From Hydractinia symbiolongicarpus (Eukaryota > Cnidaria > Hydrozoa > Anthoathecata > Hydractiniidae), in the NCBI RefSeq assembly GCF_029227915.1, contig NC_079875.1, forward strand, positions 20,579,001 to 20,643,000: a stretch of 64,000 nt of DNA, in the 5' to 3' direction. The notes beneath the pieces are model-generated. The model was not told the DNA's origin, did no database searches, and saw nothing but the letters and a program-made list of their open reading frames with translations. The first letter of the stretch is position 1. Each line of letters begins with the position of its first letter. Positions 36,701-49,685 of the stretch are shown here, in pieces. The translations under genes were made by a program, and so were the position numbers.

Positions 36701-37034
36701 GCGTGATTAAAGTGTGCGGCCTTTATTGGACTGCAAAAGGCCATATTACGGTCTTTATAGGACTCTGCCCGTAGTTAAGAGTGTTCTAAGGCCACGGCGC
36801 TAAGGAGAACCACTTAGAACGTTGTGGTGCAATGAGACTGGAAGGAATAGTTCAATGGTAACCTGCGCAGGCAGATGGAACCACGTGATTTACGTGTGAG
36901 GCCTTTATTACACTGCATAAGGCCATATTACAGCCTTTATAGGACGATGCACGTAGTTAAGAGTGTTCTAAGGCGACGGAGCTAATGAAAACGACTTAGG
37001 ACGTTTTATCGCATTGAGACTGGAACGACTAGTC
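33765..37034. repeat. 18-monomer 3270-bp unit, copy 2
   Basis: Second tandem copy. The private AGCTTAACCCGCG and ACTGCATAAGGCC variants appear at 3270-bp spacing (33421 and 36691 for the first). The repeat ends at about 37050, where AAGCAGCTAAAACC in copy 1's continuation becomes AAGAAGCTAATACC. Confidence 0.85.
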
Positions 37035-38440
37035 CAATGGTAACCGGCGAAAGAAGCTAATACCGCGTGATTAAAGTGTGCGGCCTTTATTAGACTGCAA
37101 AAGGCTATATTACGGTCTCTTTAGGACGATGCACGTAGTTAAGAGTGTTCTAAAGCGACGGCGCTAAGGAAAATGACTTGGGACGTTGTGGCACATTGAG
37201 ACTGGAACGACTAGTCGGATGGTAATCGACCCAGGCAGCTGAAACCGCTTGATTTACGTGTGCGGCCTTTATTGGACTGCAAAAGGCCATATTACGGTCT
37301 TTATAGGACTCTGCCCGTAGTTAAGAGTGTTCTAAGGCCACGGCGCTAAGGAGAACCACTTAAAACGTTGTGGTGCAATGAGACTGGAAGGAATAGTCCA
37401 ATGGTAACCTGCGCAGGCAGATGGAACCACGTGATTTACGTGTGAGGCATTTATTAGACTGCAAAAGGTCATATAACAGCATTTATAGGACTGTGCACGT
37501 AGTTAAGAGTGTTCTAAGGCGACGGAGCTATTGAAAACGACTTGGGACGTTTTATCGCATTGAGACTGGAACAATTAGTCCAATGGTAACCGGCGAAAGC
37601 AGCTAAAACCGCGTGATTAAAGTGTGCGGCCTTTATTGGACTGCAAAAGGCCATATTAAGGTCTTTATAGGACTGTGCACGTAGTTAAGAGTGTTCTAAG
37701 GCCACGGGGCTAAGGAGAACCACTTTGAACGTTGTAGTGCATTGAGACTGGAAGGAATAGTCCAATGGTAACCTGCGCAGGCAGATGGAACCACGTGATT
37801 TACGTGTGAGGCATTTATTAGACTGCAAAAGGTCATATAACAGCATTTATAGGACTGTGCACGTAGTTAAGAGTGTTCTAAGGCTACGGAGCTATTGAAA
37901 ACGACTTGGGACGTTTTATCGCATTGAGACTGGAACAACTAGTCCAATGGTAACCGGCGAAAGCAGCTAAAACAGCGTGATTAAAGTGTGCAGCCTTTAT
38001 TAGACTGCAAAAGGCCATATTAAGGTCTTTATAGGACTGTGCACGTAGTTAAGAGTGTTCTAAGGCCACGGGGCTAAGGAGAACGACTTGGAACGTTGTG
38101 GCACATTGAGAATGGAAGAACTAGTCCAATTGAAACCTGCGCAAACAGGTGTAACCACGTGATTTACGTGTGAGGCCTTTATTAGACTGCAAAAGGCCAT
38201 ATTACAGCCTTTATAGGACTGTGCACGTAGTTAAGAGTGTTCTAAGGCGACGGTATTAATGAAAACGACTTGGGATGTTGTAGCGCATTGAGACTGGAAC
38301 GACTAGTCCAATGGTAACCGGCACAGGCAGCTAAACCCGCGTGATTAAAGTGTGCGGCCTTTATTGGACTGCAAAAGGCCATATTACGGTCTTTATAGGA
38401 CTCTGCCCGTAGTTAAGAGTGTTCTAAGGCCACGGCGCTA
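37035..38440. repeat. Mosaic bridge between right-half HORs
   Basis: About 8 monomers mixing variants from the 22-37 kb domain (AGTCGGATGGTAATCG, CATATAACAGC, GACGGTATTAATG) with those of the following 14-monomer HOR. Part of it resembles about 40.7-41.0 kb at offset 2911 (16 x 182 minus 1). No gene-like content was seen. Confidence 0.65.
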
Positions 38441-40986
38441 AGAAGAACCACTTAGAACGTTGTGGTGCAATGAGACTGGAAGGAATAGTCCAATGGTAAC
38501 CTGCGCAGGCAGATGGAACCACGTGATTTACGTGTGAGGCCTTTATTACACTGCATAAGGCCATATTACAGCCTTTATAGGACGATGCACGTAGTTAAGA
38601 GTGTTCTAAGGCGACGGAGCTAATGAAAACGACTTAGGACGTTTTATCGCATTGAGACTGGAACGACTAGTCCAATGGTAACCGGCGAAAGCAGCTAAAA
38701 CCGCGTGATTAAAGTGTGCGGCCTTTATTAGACTGCAAAAGGCCATATTAAGGTCTTTATAGGACTGTGCACGTAGTTAAGAGTGTTCTAAGGCCACGGG
38801 GCTAAGGAGAACCACTTAGAACGTTGTGGTGCAATGAGACTGGAAGGAATAGTCCAATGGTAATCTGTGCAGGCAGAGGCAACCACGTGATTTACGTGTG
38901 AGGCCTTCATTACACTGCAAAAGGCCATATTACAGACTTTATAGGACGATACACGTAGTTAAGAGTGTTCTAAGGCCACGGCGCTAAGGAGAACAACTTT
39001 GAACGTTGTAGTGCATTGAGACAGAAAGGAATAGTCCATTGGTAACCGGCACAGGCAGCTAAAACCGCGTGATTAAAGTGTGCGGCCTTTATTGGACTGC
39101 AAAAGGCTATATTAGGGTCTTTATAGGACGATGCACGTAGTTAAGAAAGTTCTAAGGCCACGGCGCTAAGGAGAACCACTTGGGACGTTTTAGTGCATTG
39201 GGACTGGAACTACTAATCCAATGGTAACCGGCGCAGGCAGCTGAAGCCACGTGATTTACGTGTGCGGCCTTTATTGGACTGCAAAAGGCCATATTACGGT
39301 CTTTATAGGACTGTGCACATAGTTAAGAGTGTTGTAAGGCAACAGCGCTAAGGAGAACCACTTGGAACGTTGTAGTGCATTGAGACTGGAATGAATAGTC
39401 CAATGGTAACCTGCGCAGGTAGAGGGAACCACGTGATTTACGTGTGAGGCCTTTATTACACTGCATAAGGCCATATTACAGCCTTTATAGCACTGTGCAC
39501 GTAGTTAAGAGTGTTCTAAAGCCACGGCACTAAGGAAAACGGCTTGGAACGTTGTAGTGCAATGAGACTGGAAGGAATAGTCCAATGGTAACCTGCGCAG
39601 GCAGAGGGAACCACGTGATTTACGTGTGAGGCCTTTATTGCACTGCAAAAGGCCATATTGCAGCCTTTATAGGACGATACACGTAGTTAAGAGTGTTCTA
39701 AGGCCACGGCGCTAAGGAGAACCACTTGGAACGTTGTAGTGCATTGAGACAGGAAGGAATAGTTCATTGGTAACCTGCGCAGGCAGATAGAACCACGTGA
39801 TTTGCTTTTGAGGCTATATTAGACTGCAAAAGGCCATATTACTGCCTTAATAGGACGATCCACGTAGTTAAGAGTGTTCTGAAGCAACGGCGCTAAGGAA
39901 AACGACTTGGGACGTTGTGGCACATTGAGAATGGAAGGACTAGTTCAATTGAAACCTGCCCAGACAGCTGAAACCGCTTGATTTACGTGTGCGGCCTTTA
40001 ATGGACTGCAAAAGGCCATGTTACGGTCTTTATAGGACTCTGCCCGTAGTTAAGAGTGTTCTAAGGCCACGGCGCTAAGGAGAACCACTTAGAACGTTGT
40101 GGTGCAATGAGACTGGAAGGAATTGTCCAATGGTAACCTGCGCAGGCAGATGGAACCACGTGATTTACGTGTGATGCTTTTATTAGACTGCAAAAGGCCA
40201 TATTACAGCCTTTATAGGACTGTGCACGTAGTTAAGAGTGTTCTAAGGCGACGGTATTAATGAAAACGACTTGTGATGTTGTAGCGCATTGAGACTGGAA
40301 GGACTAGTCCAATGGTAACCGGCACAGACAGCTAATACCGCGTGATTAAAGTGTGCGGCCTTTATGAGCCTGCAAAAGGCCATATTACGGTCTTTATAGG
40401 ACGATGCACGTAGTTAAGAGTGTTCTAAAGCGACGGCGCTAAGGAAAACGACTTGGGACGTTGTGGCACATTGAGACTGGAACGACTAGTCGGATGGTAA
40501 TCGACGCAGGCAGCTGAAACCGCTTGATTTACGTGTGCGGCCTTTATTGGACTGCAAAAGGCCATATTACGGTCTTTATAGGACTCTGCCCGTAGTTAAG
40601 AGTGTTCTAAGGCCACGGCGCTAAGGAGAACCACTTAAAACGTTGTGGTGCAATGAGACCGGAAGGAATAGTCCAATGGTAACCTGCGCAGGCAGATGGA
40701 ACCACGTGATTTACGTGTGAGGCATTTATTAGACTGCAAAAGGTCATATAACAGCATTTATAGGACTGTGCACGTAGTTAAGAGTGTTCTAAGGCGACGG
40801 AGCTATTGAAAACGACTTGGGACGTTTTATCGCATTGAGACTGGAACAACTAGTCCAATGGTAACCGGCGAAAGCAGCTAAAACAGCGTGATTAAAGTGT
40901 GCGGCCTTTATTAGACTGCAAAAGGCCATATTAAGGTCTTTATAGGACTGTGCACGTAGTTAAGAGTGTTCTAAGGCCACGGGGCT
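38440..40986. repeat. 14-monomer 2547-bp HOR unit, copy 1
   Basis: Matches the following copy at offset 2547 (14 x 182 minus 1, the base lost in GAGGCTATATTAG). Tags include TGGTAATCTGTGCAGGCAGAGGC, TAGCACTGTGCACG, GATTTGCTTTTGAGG, GGACGATCCACG and AAAGGCCATGTTACGG, each paired across the two copies. The match covers about 2.02 kb of the unit (38440-40460). Confidence 0.82.
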
Positions 40987-43007
40987 AAGGAGAACGACTT
41001 AGAACGTTGTGGTGCAATGAGACTGGAAGGAATAGTCCAATGGTAACCTGCGCAGGCAGATGGAACCACGTGATTTACGTGTGAGGCCTTTATTACACTG
41101 CATAAGGCCATATTACAGCCTTTATAGGACGATGCACGTAGTTAAGAGTGTTCTAAGGCGACGGAGCTAATGAAAACGACTTAGGACGTTTTATCGCATT
41201 GAGACTGGAACGACTAGTCCAATGGTAACCGGCGAAAGCAGCTAAAACCGCGTGATTAAAGTGTGCGGCCTTTATTAGACTGCAAAAGGCCATATTAAGG
41301 TCTTTATAGGACTGTGCACGTAGTTAAGAGTGTTCTAAGGCCACGGGGCTAAGGAGAACCACTTGGAACGTTGTAGTGCATTGAGACTGGAAGGAATAGT
41401 CCAATGGTAATCTGTGCAGGCAGAGGCAACCACGTGATTTACGTGTGAGGCCTTCATTACACTGCAAAAGGCCATATTACAGACTTTATAGGACGATACA
41501 CGTAGTTAAGAGTGTTCTAAGGCCACGGCGCTAAGGAGAACCACTTGGAACGTTGTAGTGCATCGAGACAGAAAGGAATAGTCCATTGGTAACCGGCACA
41601 GGCAGCTAAAACCGCGTGATTAAAGTGTGCGGCCTTTATTGGACTGCAAAAGGCTATATTAGGGTCTTTATAGGACGATGCACGTAGTTAAGAAAGTTCT
41701 ATGGCCACGGCGCTAAGGAGAACCACTTGGGACGTTTTAGTGCATTGGGACAAGAACGACTAATCCAATGGTAACCGGCGCAGGCAGCTGAAACCACGTG
41801 ATTTACGTGTGCGGCCTTTATTGGACTGCAAAAGGCCATATTACGGTCTTTATAGGACTGTGCACGTAGTTAAGAGTGTTGTAAGGCCACAGCGCTAAGG
41901 AGAACCACTTGGAACGTTGTAGTGCATTGAGACTGGAATGAATAGTCCAATGGTAACCTGCGCAGGTAGAGGAAACCACGTGATTTACGTGTGAGGCCTT
42001 TATTACACTGCATAAGGCCATATTACAGCCTTTATAGCACTGTGCACGTAGTTAAGAGTGTTCTAAAGCCACGGCACTAAGGAAAACGGCTTGGAACGTT
42101 GTAGTGCAATGAGACTGGAAGGAATAGTCCAATGGTAACCTGCGCAGGCAGAGGCAACCACGTGATTTACGTGTGAGGCCTTTATTACACTGCAAAAGGC
42201 CATATTGCAGCCTTTATAGGACGATACACGTAGTTAAGAGTGTTCTAAGGCCACGGCGCTAAGGAGAACCACTTGGAACGTTGCAGTGCATTGAGACAGG
42301 AAGGAATAGTTCATTGGTAACCTGCGCAGGCAGATAGAACCACGTGATTTGCTTTTGAGGCTATATTAGACTGCAAAAGGCCATATTACTGCCTTAATAG
42401 GACGATCCACGTAGTTAAGAGTGTTCTGAAGCAACGGCGCTAAGGAAAACGACTTGGGACGTTGTGGCACATTGAGAATGGAAGGACTAGTTCAATTGAA
42501 ACCTGCCCAGACAGCTGAAACCGCTTGATTTACGTGTGCGGCCTTTAATGGACTGCAAAAGGCCATGTTACGGTCTTTATAGGACTCTGCCCGTAGTTAA
42601 GAGTGTTCTAAGGCCACGGCGCTAAGGAGAACCACTTAGAACGTTGTGGTGCAATGAGACTGGAAGGAATTGTCCAATGGTAACCTGCGCAGGCAGATGG
42701 AACCACGTGATTTACGTGTGATGCTTTTATTAGACTGCAAAAGGCCATATTACAGCCTTTATAGGACTGTGCACGTAGTTAAGAGTGTTCTAAGGCGACG
42801 GTATTAATGAAAACGACTTGGGATGTTGTAGCGCATTGAGACTGGAAGGACTAGTCCAATGGTAACCGGCACAGACAGCTAATACCGCGTGATTAAAGTG
42901 TGCGGCCTTTATGAGCCTGCAAAAGGCCATATTACGGTCTTTATAGGACGATGCACGTAGTTAAGAGTGTTCTAAAGCGACGGCGCTAAGGAAAACGACT
43001 TGGGACG
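40987..43007. repeat. 14-monomer HOR unit, copy 2 (partial)
   Basis: Follows copy 1 at offset 2547 up to about 43007. There, GGGACGTTTTGTCGC replaces the expected GGGACGTTGTGGCAC, which marks a recombination junction. The segment from about 40240 to here is reproduced at 45878-48645. Confidence 0.8.
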
Positions 43008-45877
43008 TTTTGTCGCATTGAGACTGGAACGACTAGTCCAATGGTAACCGGCGAAAGCAGCTAAAACCGCGTGATTAAAGTGTGCGGCCTTTATTAGACT
43101 GCAAAAGGCCATATTAAGGTCTTTATAGGACTGTGCACGTAGTTAAGAGTGTTCTAAGGCCACGGCGCTAAGGAGAACCACTTAGAACGTTGTGGTGCAA
43201 TGAGACTGGAAGGAATAGTCCAATGGTAACATGCGCAGGCAGATGGAACTACGTGATTTACGTGTGAGGCCTTTATTACACTGCATAAGGCCATATTACA
43301 GCCTTTATAGGACGATGCACATAGTTAAGAGTGTTCTAAGGCGACGGAGCTAATGAAAACGACTTAGGACGTTTTATCGCATTGAGACTGGAACGACTAG
43401 TCCAATGGTAACCGGCGAAAGCAGCTAAAACCACGTGATTAAAGTGTGCTGCCTTTATTAGACTGCAAAAGGCCATATTAAGGTCTTTATAGGACTGTGC
43501 ACGTAGTTAAGAGTGTTCTAAGGCCACGGGGATAAGGAGAACCACTTGGAAAGTTGTAGTGCATTGAGACTGGAAGGAATAGTCCAATGGTAACCTGCGC
43601 AGGCAGAGGCAACCACGTGATTTACGTGTGCGGCCCTTATTGGACTGCAAAAAGCCATATTACGGTCTTTATAGGACTGTGTACGTAGGTAAGAGTGTTC
43701 TAAGGCCACGGCGCTAAGAAGAACCACTTAAACCGTTGTGGTGCATTGAGACTAAAAGGAAAAGTCCAATGGTAACCTGTGCAGGCAGATCACCACGTGA
43801 ATTACGTGTGAGGCCTTTATTAGACTGGAAAAGGGCATATTTCAGCCTTTATAAGATTGTGCCCATAGTTAATAGTGTCCTAAGGCGACGGCACTAATGA
43901 AAATGACTTGGGACGTTGTAGCGCATTGAGACTGGAACGACTAGTCCAATGGTAATCGGCGGAGGCAGCTGAAACCGCGTGATTAAGGTGTGCGGCCTTT
44001 ATTAGACTGCAAAAGGCCATATTACGGTCGTTATAGGGCTGTGCACGTAATTAAGAGAGTTCTCAAGCCACGGCGCTAAGAAGAACCACTTGGAACGCTA
44101 TAGGGCTTTGAGACTGGAAGGAATAGTCCAATGGTAAGCTGCACTGGCAGATGAGACCCCTTGATTTACGTGTGAGGCCTTTATTAGACTGCAAAAGGCC
44201 ATATTACAGCCTTTATAGGATGATGCACGTAGTTAAGAGTGTTCTAAGGCCACGGCGCTAAGGAGAACCACTTGGGACGTTGAAGTGCATTGGGACTGGA
44301 ACGATTAGTCCAATGGTAACCTGCGCAGGCAGATGGAACCACGTGATTTACGTGTGAGGCCTTTATTAGACTGCAAAAGGTCATATTACAGCCTTTATAG
44401 GACTGTGCACGTAGTTAAGAGTGTTCTAAGGCGACGGAGATAATGAAAACGACTTAGGACGTTTCATCGCATTGAGACTGGAACGACTAGTCCAATGGTA
44501 ACCTGCAAAAGCAGCTAAAACCGCGTGATTAAAGTGTGCTGCCTTTATTAGACTGCAAAAGGCTATATTAGGGTCTTTATAGGACGATGCACGTTGTTAA
44601 GAGTGTTCTAAGGCCACGGGGCTAAGGAGAACCACTTGGAACCTTGTAGTGCATTGAGACTGGAAGGAATAGTCAAATGGTAACCTGCCCAGGCAGAGGG
44701 AACCACGTGATTTACTTGTGAGGCCTTCATTACACTGCAAAAGGCCATATTACAGCCTTTAAAGGACGATACACGTAGTTAAGAGAAACGTAAGGCCACG
44801 GTGCTAAGGAGAACCACGTGGAACGTTGTAGTGCATTGAGACTGGAAGGAATAGTCCATTGGTAACCTGCGTAGCCAGATGGAACCACGTGATTTGCGTG
44901 TGAGGCCTTTATTAGACTGCAAAAGGCCATATTACAGCCTTAATAGGACTGTGCACGTAGTTAAGAGTGTTCTAAAGCCACTGCGCTAAGGAAAACGACT
45001 TGGGACGTTGAATCGCATTGAGACTGGAACGACTAGTCCAATGGTAACCTGCAAAAGCAGCTAAAACCGCGTGATTAAAGTGTGCTGCCTTTATTATACT
45101 GCAAAAGGCTATATTAGGGTCTTTATAGGACGATGCACGTTGTTAAGAGTGTTGTAAAGCGACGGTTCTAAGTAAAACGAGTTCGGACGTTGTACCACAT
45201 TGAGACTTGAAGGACTAGTCCAATGGTAACCAGCAAAAGCAGCTAAAACAGCGTGATTAAAGTGTGCGGCCTTTATTAGACGGCAAAAGGCCATATTAGG
45301 GTTTTATAGGACTGTGCACGCACTTAAGAGTGTTCTATGGCCACGGCACTAAGGAGAACCCCTTGGAACGTTGTAGTGCATTGAGACTGGAATGAATAGT
45401 CCAATGGTAACCTGCGCAGGCAGAGGGAACCACGTGATTTACGTGTGAGGCCTTTATTACACTGCATAAGGCCATATTACAGCCTTTATAGGACGATGCA
45501 CGTAGTTAAGAGTGTTCTAAGGCGACGTAGCTAATGAAAACGACTTAGGACGTTTTGTCGCATTGAGACTGGAACGACTAGTCCAATGGTAACCGGCGAA
45601 AGCAGCTAAAACCGCGTGATTAAAGTGTGCGGCCTTTATTAGACTGCAAAAGGCCATATTAAGGTCTTTATAGGACTGTGCACGTAGTTAAGAGTGTTCT
45701 AAGGCCACAGGGCTAAGGAGAACCACTTGGAACGTTGTAGTGCATTGAGACTGGAAGGAATAGTTCAATGGTAATCTGTGCAGGCAGAGGCAACCACGTG
45801 ATTTACGTGTGAGACCTTCATTACACTGCAAAAGGACATATTACAGACTTTATAGGACGATACACGTAGTTAAGAGT
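43008..45877. repeat. Segment holding the first copy of a 1.1-kb recurrent module
   Basis: From about 43160 to 44270 it carries a chain of private variants: CATGCGCAGG, GGGGATAAGG, GGAAAGTTGTAG, CGGCCCTTATTGG, CAGATCACCACGTG, TAATAGTGTCC, CGGCGGAGGCAG, and CTATAGGGCTTTGAG. The module recurs starting near 49348, 53712 and 56259, and partly from about 60590. The rest (44271-45877) matches parts of 54.8-56.0 kb. No gene-like content was seen. Confidence 0.75.
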
Positions 45878-48645
45878 GTTCTAAGGCGACGGTATTAATG
45901 AAAACGACTTGGGATGTTGTAGCGCATTGAGACTGGAACGACTAGTCCAATGGTAACCGGCACAGGCAGCTAAAACCGCGTGATTAAAGTGTGCGGCCTT
46001 TATGAGCCTGCAAAAGGCTATATTACGGTCTTTATAGGACGATGCACGTAGTTAAGAGTGTTCTAAAGCGACGGCGCTAAGGAAAACGACTTGGGACGTT
46101 GTGGCACATTGAGACTGGAACGACTAGTCGGATGGTAATCGACGCAGGCAGCTGAAACCGCTTGATTTACGTGTGCGGCCTTTATTGGACTGCAAAAGGC
46201 CATATTACGGTCTTTATAGGACTCTGCCCGTAGTTAAGAGTGTTCTAAGGCCACGGCGCTAAGGAGAACCACTTAAAACGTTGTGGTGCAATGAGACCGG
46301 AAGGAATAGTCCAATGGTAACCTGCGCAGGCAGATGGAACCACGTGATTTACGTGTGAGGCATTTATTAGACTGCAAAAGGTCATATAACAGCATTTATA
46401 GGACTGTGCACGTAGTTAAGAGTGTTCTAAGGCGACGGAGCTATTGAAAACGACTTGGGACGTTTTATCGCATTGAGACTGGAACAACTAGTCCAATGGT
46501 AACCGGCGAAAGCAGCTAAAACAGCGTGATTAAAGTGTGCGGCCTTTATTAGACTGCAAAAGGCCATATTAAGGTCTTTATAGGACTGTGCACGTAGTTA
46601 AGAGTGTTCTAAGGCCACGGGGCTAAGGAGAACGACTTAGAACGTTGTGGTGCAATGAGACTGGAAGGAATAGTCCAATGGTAACCTGCGCAGGCAGATG
46701 GAACCACGTGATTTACGTGTGAGGCCTTTATTACACTGCATAAGGCCATATTACAGCCTTTATAGGACGATGCACGTAGTTAAGAGTGTTCTAAGGCGAC
46801 GGAGCTAATGAAAACGACTTAGGACGTTTTATCGCATTGAGACTGGAACGACTAGTCCAATGGTAACCGGCGAAAGCAGCTAAAACCGCGTGATTAAAGT
46901 GTGCGGCCTTTATTAGACTGCAAAAGGCCATATTAAGGTCTTTATAGGACTGTGCACGTAGTTAAGAGTGTTCTAAGGCCACGGGGATAAGGAGAACCAC
47001 TTGGAACGTTGTAGTGCATTGAGACTGGAAGGAATAGTTCAATGGTAATCTGTGCAGGCAGAGGCAACCACGTGATTTACGTGTGAGGCCTTCATTACAC
47101 TGCAAAAGGCCATATTACAGACTTTATAGGACGATACACGTAGTTAAGAGTGTTCTAAGGCCACGGCGCTAAGGAGAACCACTTGGAACGTTGTAGTGCA
47201 TTGAGACAGAAAGGAACAGTCCATTGGTAACCGGCACAGGCAGCTAAAACCGCGTGATTAAAGTGTGCGGCCTTTATTGGACTGCAAAAGGCTATATTAG
47301 GGTCTTTATAGGACGATGCACGTAGTTAAGAAAGTTCTAAGGCCACGGCGCTAAGGAGAACCACTTGGGACGTTTTAGTGCATTGGGACAAGAACGACTA
47401 ATCCAATGGTAACCGGCGCAGGCAGCTGAAACCACGTGATTTACGTGTGCGGCCTTTATTGGACTGCAAAAGGCCATATTACGGTCTTTATAGGACTGTG
47501 CACGTAGTTAAGAGTGTTGTAAGGCCACAGCGCTAAGAAGAACCACTTGGAACGTTGTAGTGCATTGAGACTGGAATGAATAGTCCAATGGTAACCTGCG
47601 CAGGTAGAGGAAACCACGTGATTTACGTGTGAGGCCTTTATTACACTGCATAAGGCCATATTACAGCCTTTATAGCACTGTGCACGTAGTTAAGAGTGTT
47701 CTAAAGCCACGGCACTAAGGAAAACCGCTTGGAACGTTGTAGTGCAATGAGACTGGAAGGAATAGTCCAATGGTAACCTGCGCAGGCAGAGGGAACCACG
47801 TGATTTACGTGTGAGGCCTTTATTACACTGCAAAAGGCCATATTGCAGCCTTTATAGGACGATACACGTAGTTAAGAGTGTTCTAAGGCCACGGCGCTTA
47901 GGAGAACCACTTGGAACGTTGTAGTGCATTGAGACAGGAAGGAATAGTTCATTGGTAACCTGCGCAGGCAGATAGAACCACGTGATTTGCTTTTGAGGCT
48001 ATATTAGACTGCAAAAGGCCATATTACTGCCTTAATAGGACGATCCACGTAGTTAAGAGTGTTCTGAAGCAACGGCGCTAAGGAAAACGACTTGGGACGT
48101 TGTGGCACATTGAGAATGGAAGGACTAGTTCAATTGAAACCTGCCCAGACAGCTGAAACCGCTTGATTTACGTGTGCGGCCTTTAATGGACTGCAAAAGG
48201 CCATGTTACGGTCTTTATAGGACTCTGCCCGTAGTTAAGAGTGTTCTAAGGCCACGGCGCTAAGGAGAACCACTTAGAACGTTGTGGTGCAATGAGACTG
48301 GAAGGAATTGTCCAATGGTAACCTGCGCAGGCAGATGGAACCACGTGATTTACGTGTGATGCTTTTATTAGACTGCAAAAGGCCATATTACAGCCTTTAT
48401 AGGACTGTGCACGTAGTTAAGAGTGTTCTAAGGCGACGGTATTAATGAAAACGACTTGGGATGTTGTAGCGCATTGAGACTGGAACGACTAGTCCAATGG
48501 TAACCGGCACAGACAGCTAATACCGCGTGATTAAAGTGTGCGGCCTTTATGAGCCTGCAAAAGGCCATATTACGGTCTTTATAGGACGATGCACGTAGTT
48601 AAGAGTGTTCTAAAGCGACGGCGCTAAGGAAAACGACTTGGGACG
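45878..48645. repeat. Dispersed copy of 40240-43007
   Basis: Constant offset of 5638 bp over about 2.77 kb. The AAGGAAAACG tag at 40441 lies at 46079, and the matching 14-monomer landmark at 41818 lies at 47456. Small differences are seen, such as CTTAGGAGAACC at 47897. Since 5638 is 31 x 182 minus 4, the copies are in monomer register. Confidence 0.8.
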
Positions 48646-49685
48646 TTGTGGCACATTGAGACTGAAAGGACTAGTCGGATGGTAATCGACGCAGGCAGCT
48701 GAAACCGCTTGATTTACGTGTTCGGCCTTTATTGGACTGCAAAAAAGGCCATGTTACGGTCCTTATAGGACTCTGCCCGTAGTTAAGAGTGTTCTAAGGC
48801 CACGGCGCTAAGGAGAACCACTTAGAACGTTGTGGTGCAATGAGACTGGAAGGAATAGTCCAATGGTAACATGCGCAGGCAGATGGAACTACGTGATTTA
48901 CGTGTGAGGCCTTTATTACACTGCATAAGGCCATATTACAGCCTTTATAGGACGATGCACATAGTTAAGAGTGTTCTAAGGCGACGGAGCTAATGAAAAC
49001 GACTTAGGACGTTTTATCGCATTGAGACTGGAACGACTAGTCCAATGGTAACCGGCGAAAGCAGCTAAAACCGCGTGATTAAAGTGTGCTGCCTTTATTA
49101 GACTGCAAAAGGCCATATTAAGGTCTTTATAGGACTGTGCACGTAGTTAAGAGTGTTCTAAAGCGACGGCGCTAAGGAAAACGACTTGGGACGTTGTGGC
49201 ACATTGAGACTGAAAGGACTAGTCGGATGGTAATCGACGCAGGCAGCTGAAACCGCTTGATTTACGTGTTCGGCCTTTATTGGACTGCAAAAAAGGCCAT
49301 GTTACGGTCCTTATAGGACTCTGCCCGTAGTTAAGAGTGTTCTAAGGCCACGGCGCTAAGGAGAACCACTTAGAACGTTGTGGTGCAATGAGACTGGAAG
49401 GAATAGTCCAATGGTAACATGCGCAGGCAGATGGAACTACGTGATTTACGTGTGAGGCCTTTATTACACTGCATAAGGCCATATTACAGCCTTTATAGGA
49501 CGATGCACATAGTTAAGAGTGTTCTAAGGCGACGGAGCTAATGAAAACGACTTAGGACGTTTTATCGCATTGAGACTGGAACGACTAGTCCAATGGTAAC
49601 CGGCGAAAGCAGCTAAAACCGCGTGATTAAAGTGTGCTGCCTTTAATAGACTGCAAAAGGCCATATTAAGGTCTTTATAGGACTG
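48590..49685. repeat. 3-monomer tandem duplication of 548 bp
   Basis: Two tandem copies of 548 bp (3 x 182 plus 2). The extra 2 bases are in GGACTGCAAAAAAGGCC, present in both copies near 48736 and 49284. GACTGAAAGGACTAGTCGG, CATGCGCAGG and GACGATGCACATAG also pair at 548 bp. One difference seen is TTTATTAGACTGC at 49095 versus TTTAATAGACTGC at 49643. Confidence 0.88.

Noticed and set aside
45166-45200. Possible CENP-B box near GAGTTCGGACGTTGTACC
   Set aside because: The essential core needs TTCG, then an A, then CGGG at fixed spacing. Here CGGG is absent and the motif occurs only in a rare monomer variant.
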